A stretch of DNA of 64,000 nt from Acholeplasmatales bacterium (GTDB lineage: Bacteria > Bacillota_I > Bacilli_A > Acholeplasmatales > Anaeroplasmataceae). Numbering within the stretch: position 1 is the first letter of the stretch; the number at the start of each line of letters is the position of its first letter. A program made the position numbers and the translations under genes. Positions 63,956-64,000 of the stretch are shown here, piece after piece. Location of the stretch: positions 6,634-70,633 of the forward strand of contig CAAGAX010000037.1 of NCBI GenBank assembly GCA_900767915.1, read 5' to 3'. The notes beneath the pieces were generated by a model that was given only the letters and a program-made list of their open reading frames with translations, searched no databases and was not told the origin of the DNA.

Positions 63956-64000
63956 TATAATAGTAATTACCTTGAGTTTGGCTTGTGAGGAGGTAGCCAA
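63956..64000 (+). promoter_or_regulatory. Promoter and ribosome-site hairpin of a plus-strand gene beyond the edge
   Basis: An extended -10 (TGG then TATAAT at 63956-63961) is followed by TTGGCT (63978-63983) and AGCCAA (63995-64000). Between these arms lies a GAGGAGG ribosome site, so the site would be in a loop. The coding sequence is out of the window. Confidence 0.4.

Noticed and set aside
1..64000. CRISPR arrays, insertion sequences, prophage, tRNA or rRNA genes
   Set aside because: No regularly spaced repeats, transposase motifs, integrase, phage structural genes or T-arm motifs were seen anywhere in the window.

Overview
The window is AT-rich DNA from a low-GC Bacillota (Firmicutes). 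It is most likely from the Bacilli/Erysipelotrichia side that is close to the Mollicutes, such as a gut RF39/RFN20-like lineage. This is inferred from family content and style; no rRNA or other marker is present to fix a taxon. Supporting signs are a cytidylate kinase-ribosomal S1 fusion, an L20-type leader ahead of infC-rpmI-rplT, a CarD-like regulator, a PotA with a Mollicutes-like internal insertion, and sporulation-family genes (yqfC, yqfD, spmA, spmB, a SpoVIF-like gene). Most genes lie on the minus strand, which suggests one replichore read with the fork moving from right to left.

Layout. 1-7 kb: the 3' part of a membrane-protein gene, a DUF2156 protein, a cytoplasmic pectinesterase, and the potABCD polyamine importer. 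7-11 kb: an esterase and serine acetyltransferase pair, then a plus-strand two-subunit class I fumarase with a malic enzyme. 11-23 kb: a large polytopic protein with a ribosomal uL15-like C-terminus, phoH-yqfD-yqfC, a pseudouridine synthase and a LysR regulator, lon, tig, and a small membrane protein. 23-33 kb: an orphan ATP-grasp enzyme on the plus strand, then an eight-gene lysine/diaminopimelate operon (lysA-dapF-dapA-dapB-dapH-asd-lysC-deacetylase) behind a lysine riboswitch.

33-42 kb: DegV, SpoVIF-like, gpsA, der, cmk-rpsA, rluB, spmAB and an M18 aminopeptidase. 42-53 kb: udk, a BspA-type leucine-rich-repeat protein, a pseudouridine synthase, a phosphoesterase, queH, a CarD-like regulator, and a run from a DEAD-box helicase to a HAD phosphatase. 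53-55 kb: a probable 6S RNA and the infC-rpmI-rplT operon. 55-58 kb: a four-gene cassette of unknown function (secreted protein, membrane-anchored protein, ABC ATPase, permease). 58-64 kb: an Mrp-type P-loop protein, two small proteins, and the rimP-nusA-ylxR-ylxQ-infB-rbfA operon.

The genes show a cell that makes diaminopimelate, so it probably has peptidoglycan. It imports polyamines, converts fumarate to pyruvate, and retains several sporulation genes. The least explained items are the membrane protein carrying a uL15-like domain, the 55-58 kb ABC cassette, the orphan ATP-grasp enzyme, and several translation-start arrangements: an overlapping leader ORF before potA, a hairpin between Shine-Dalgarno and start codon in tig, and an AUU start in infC.
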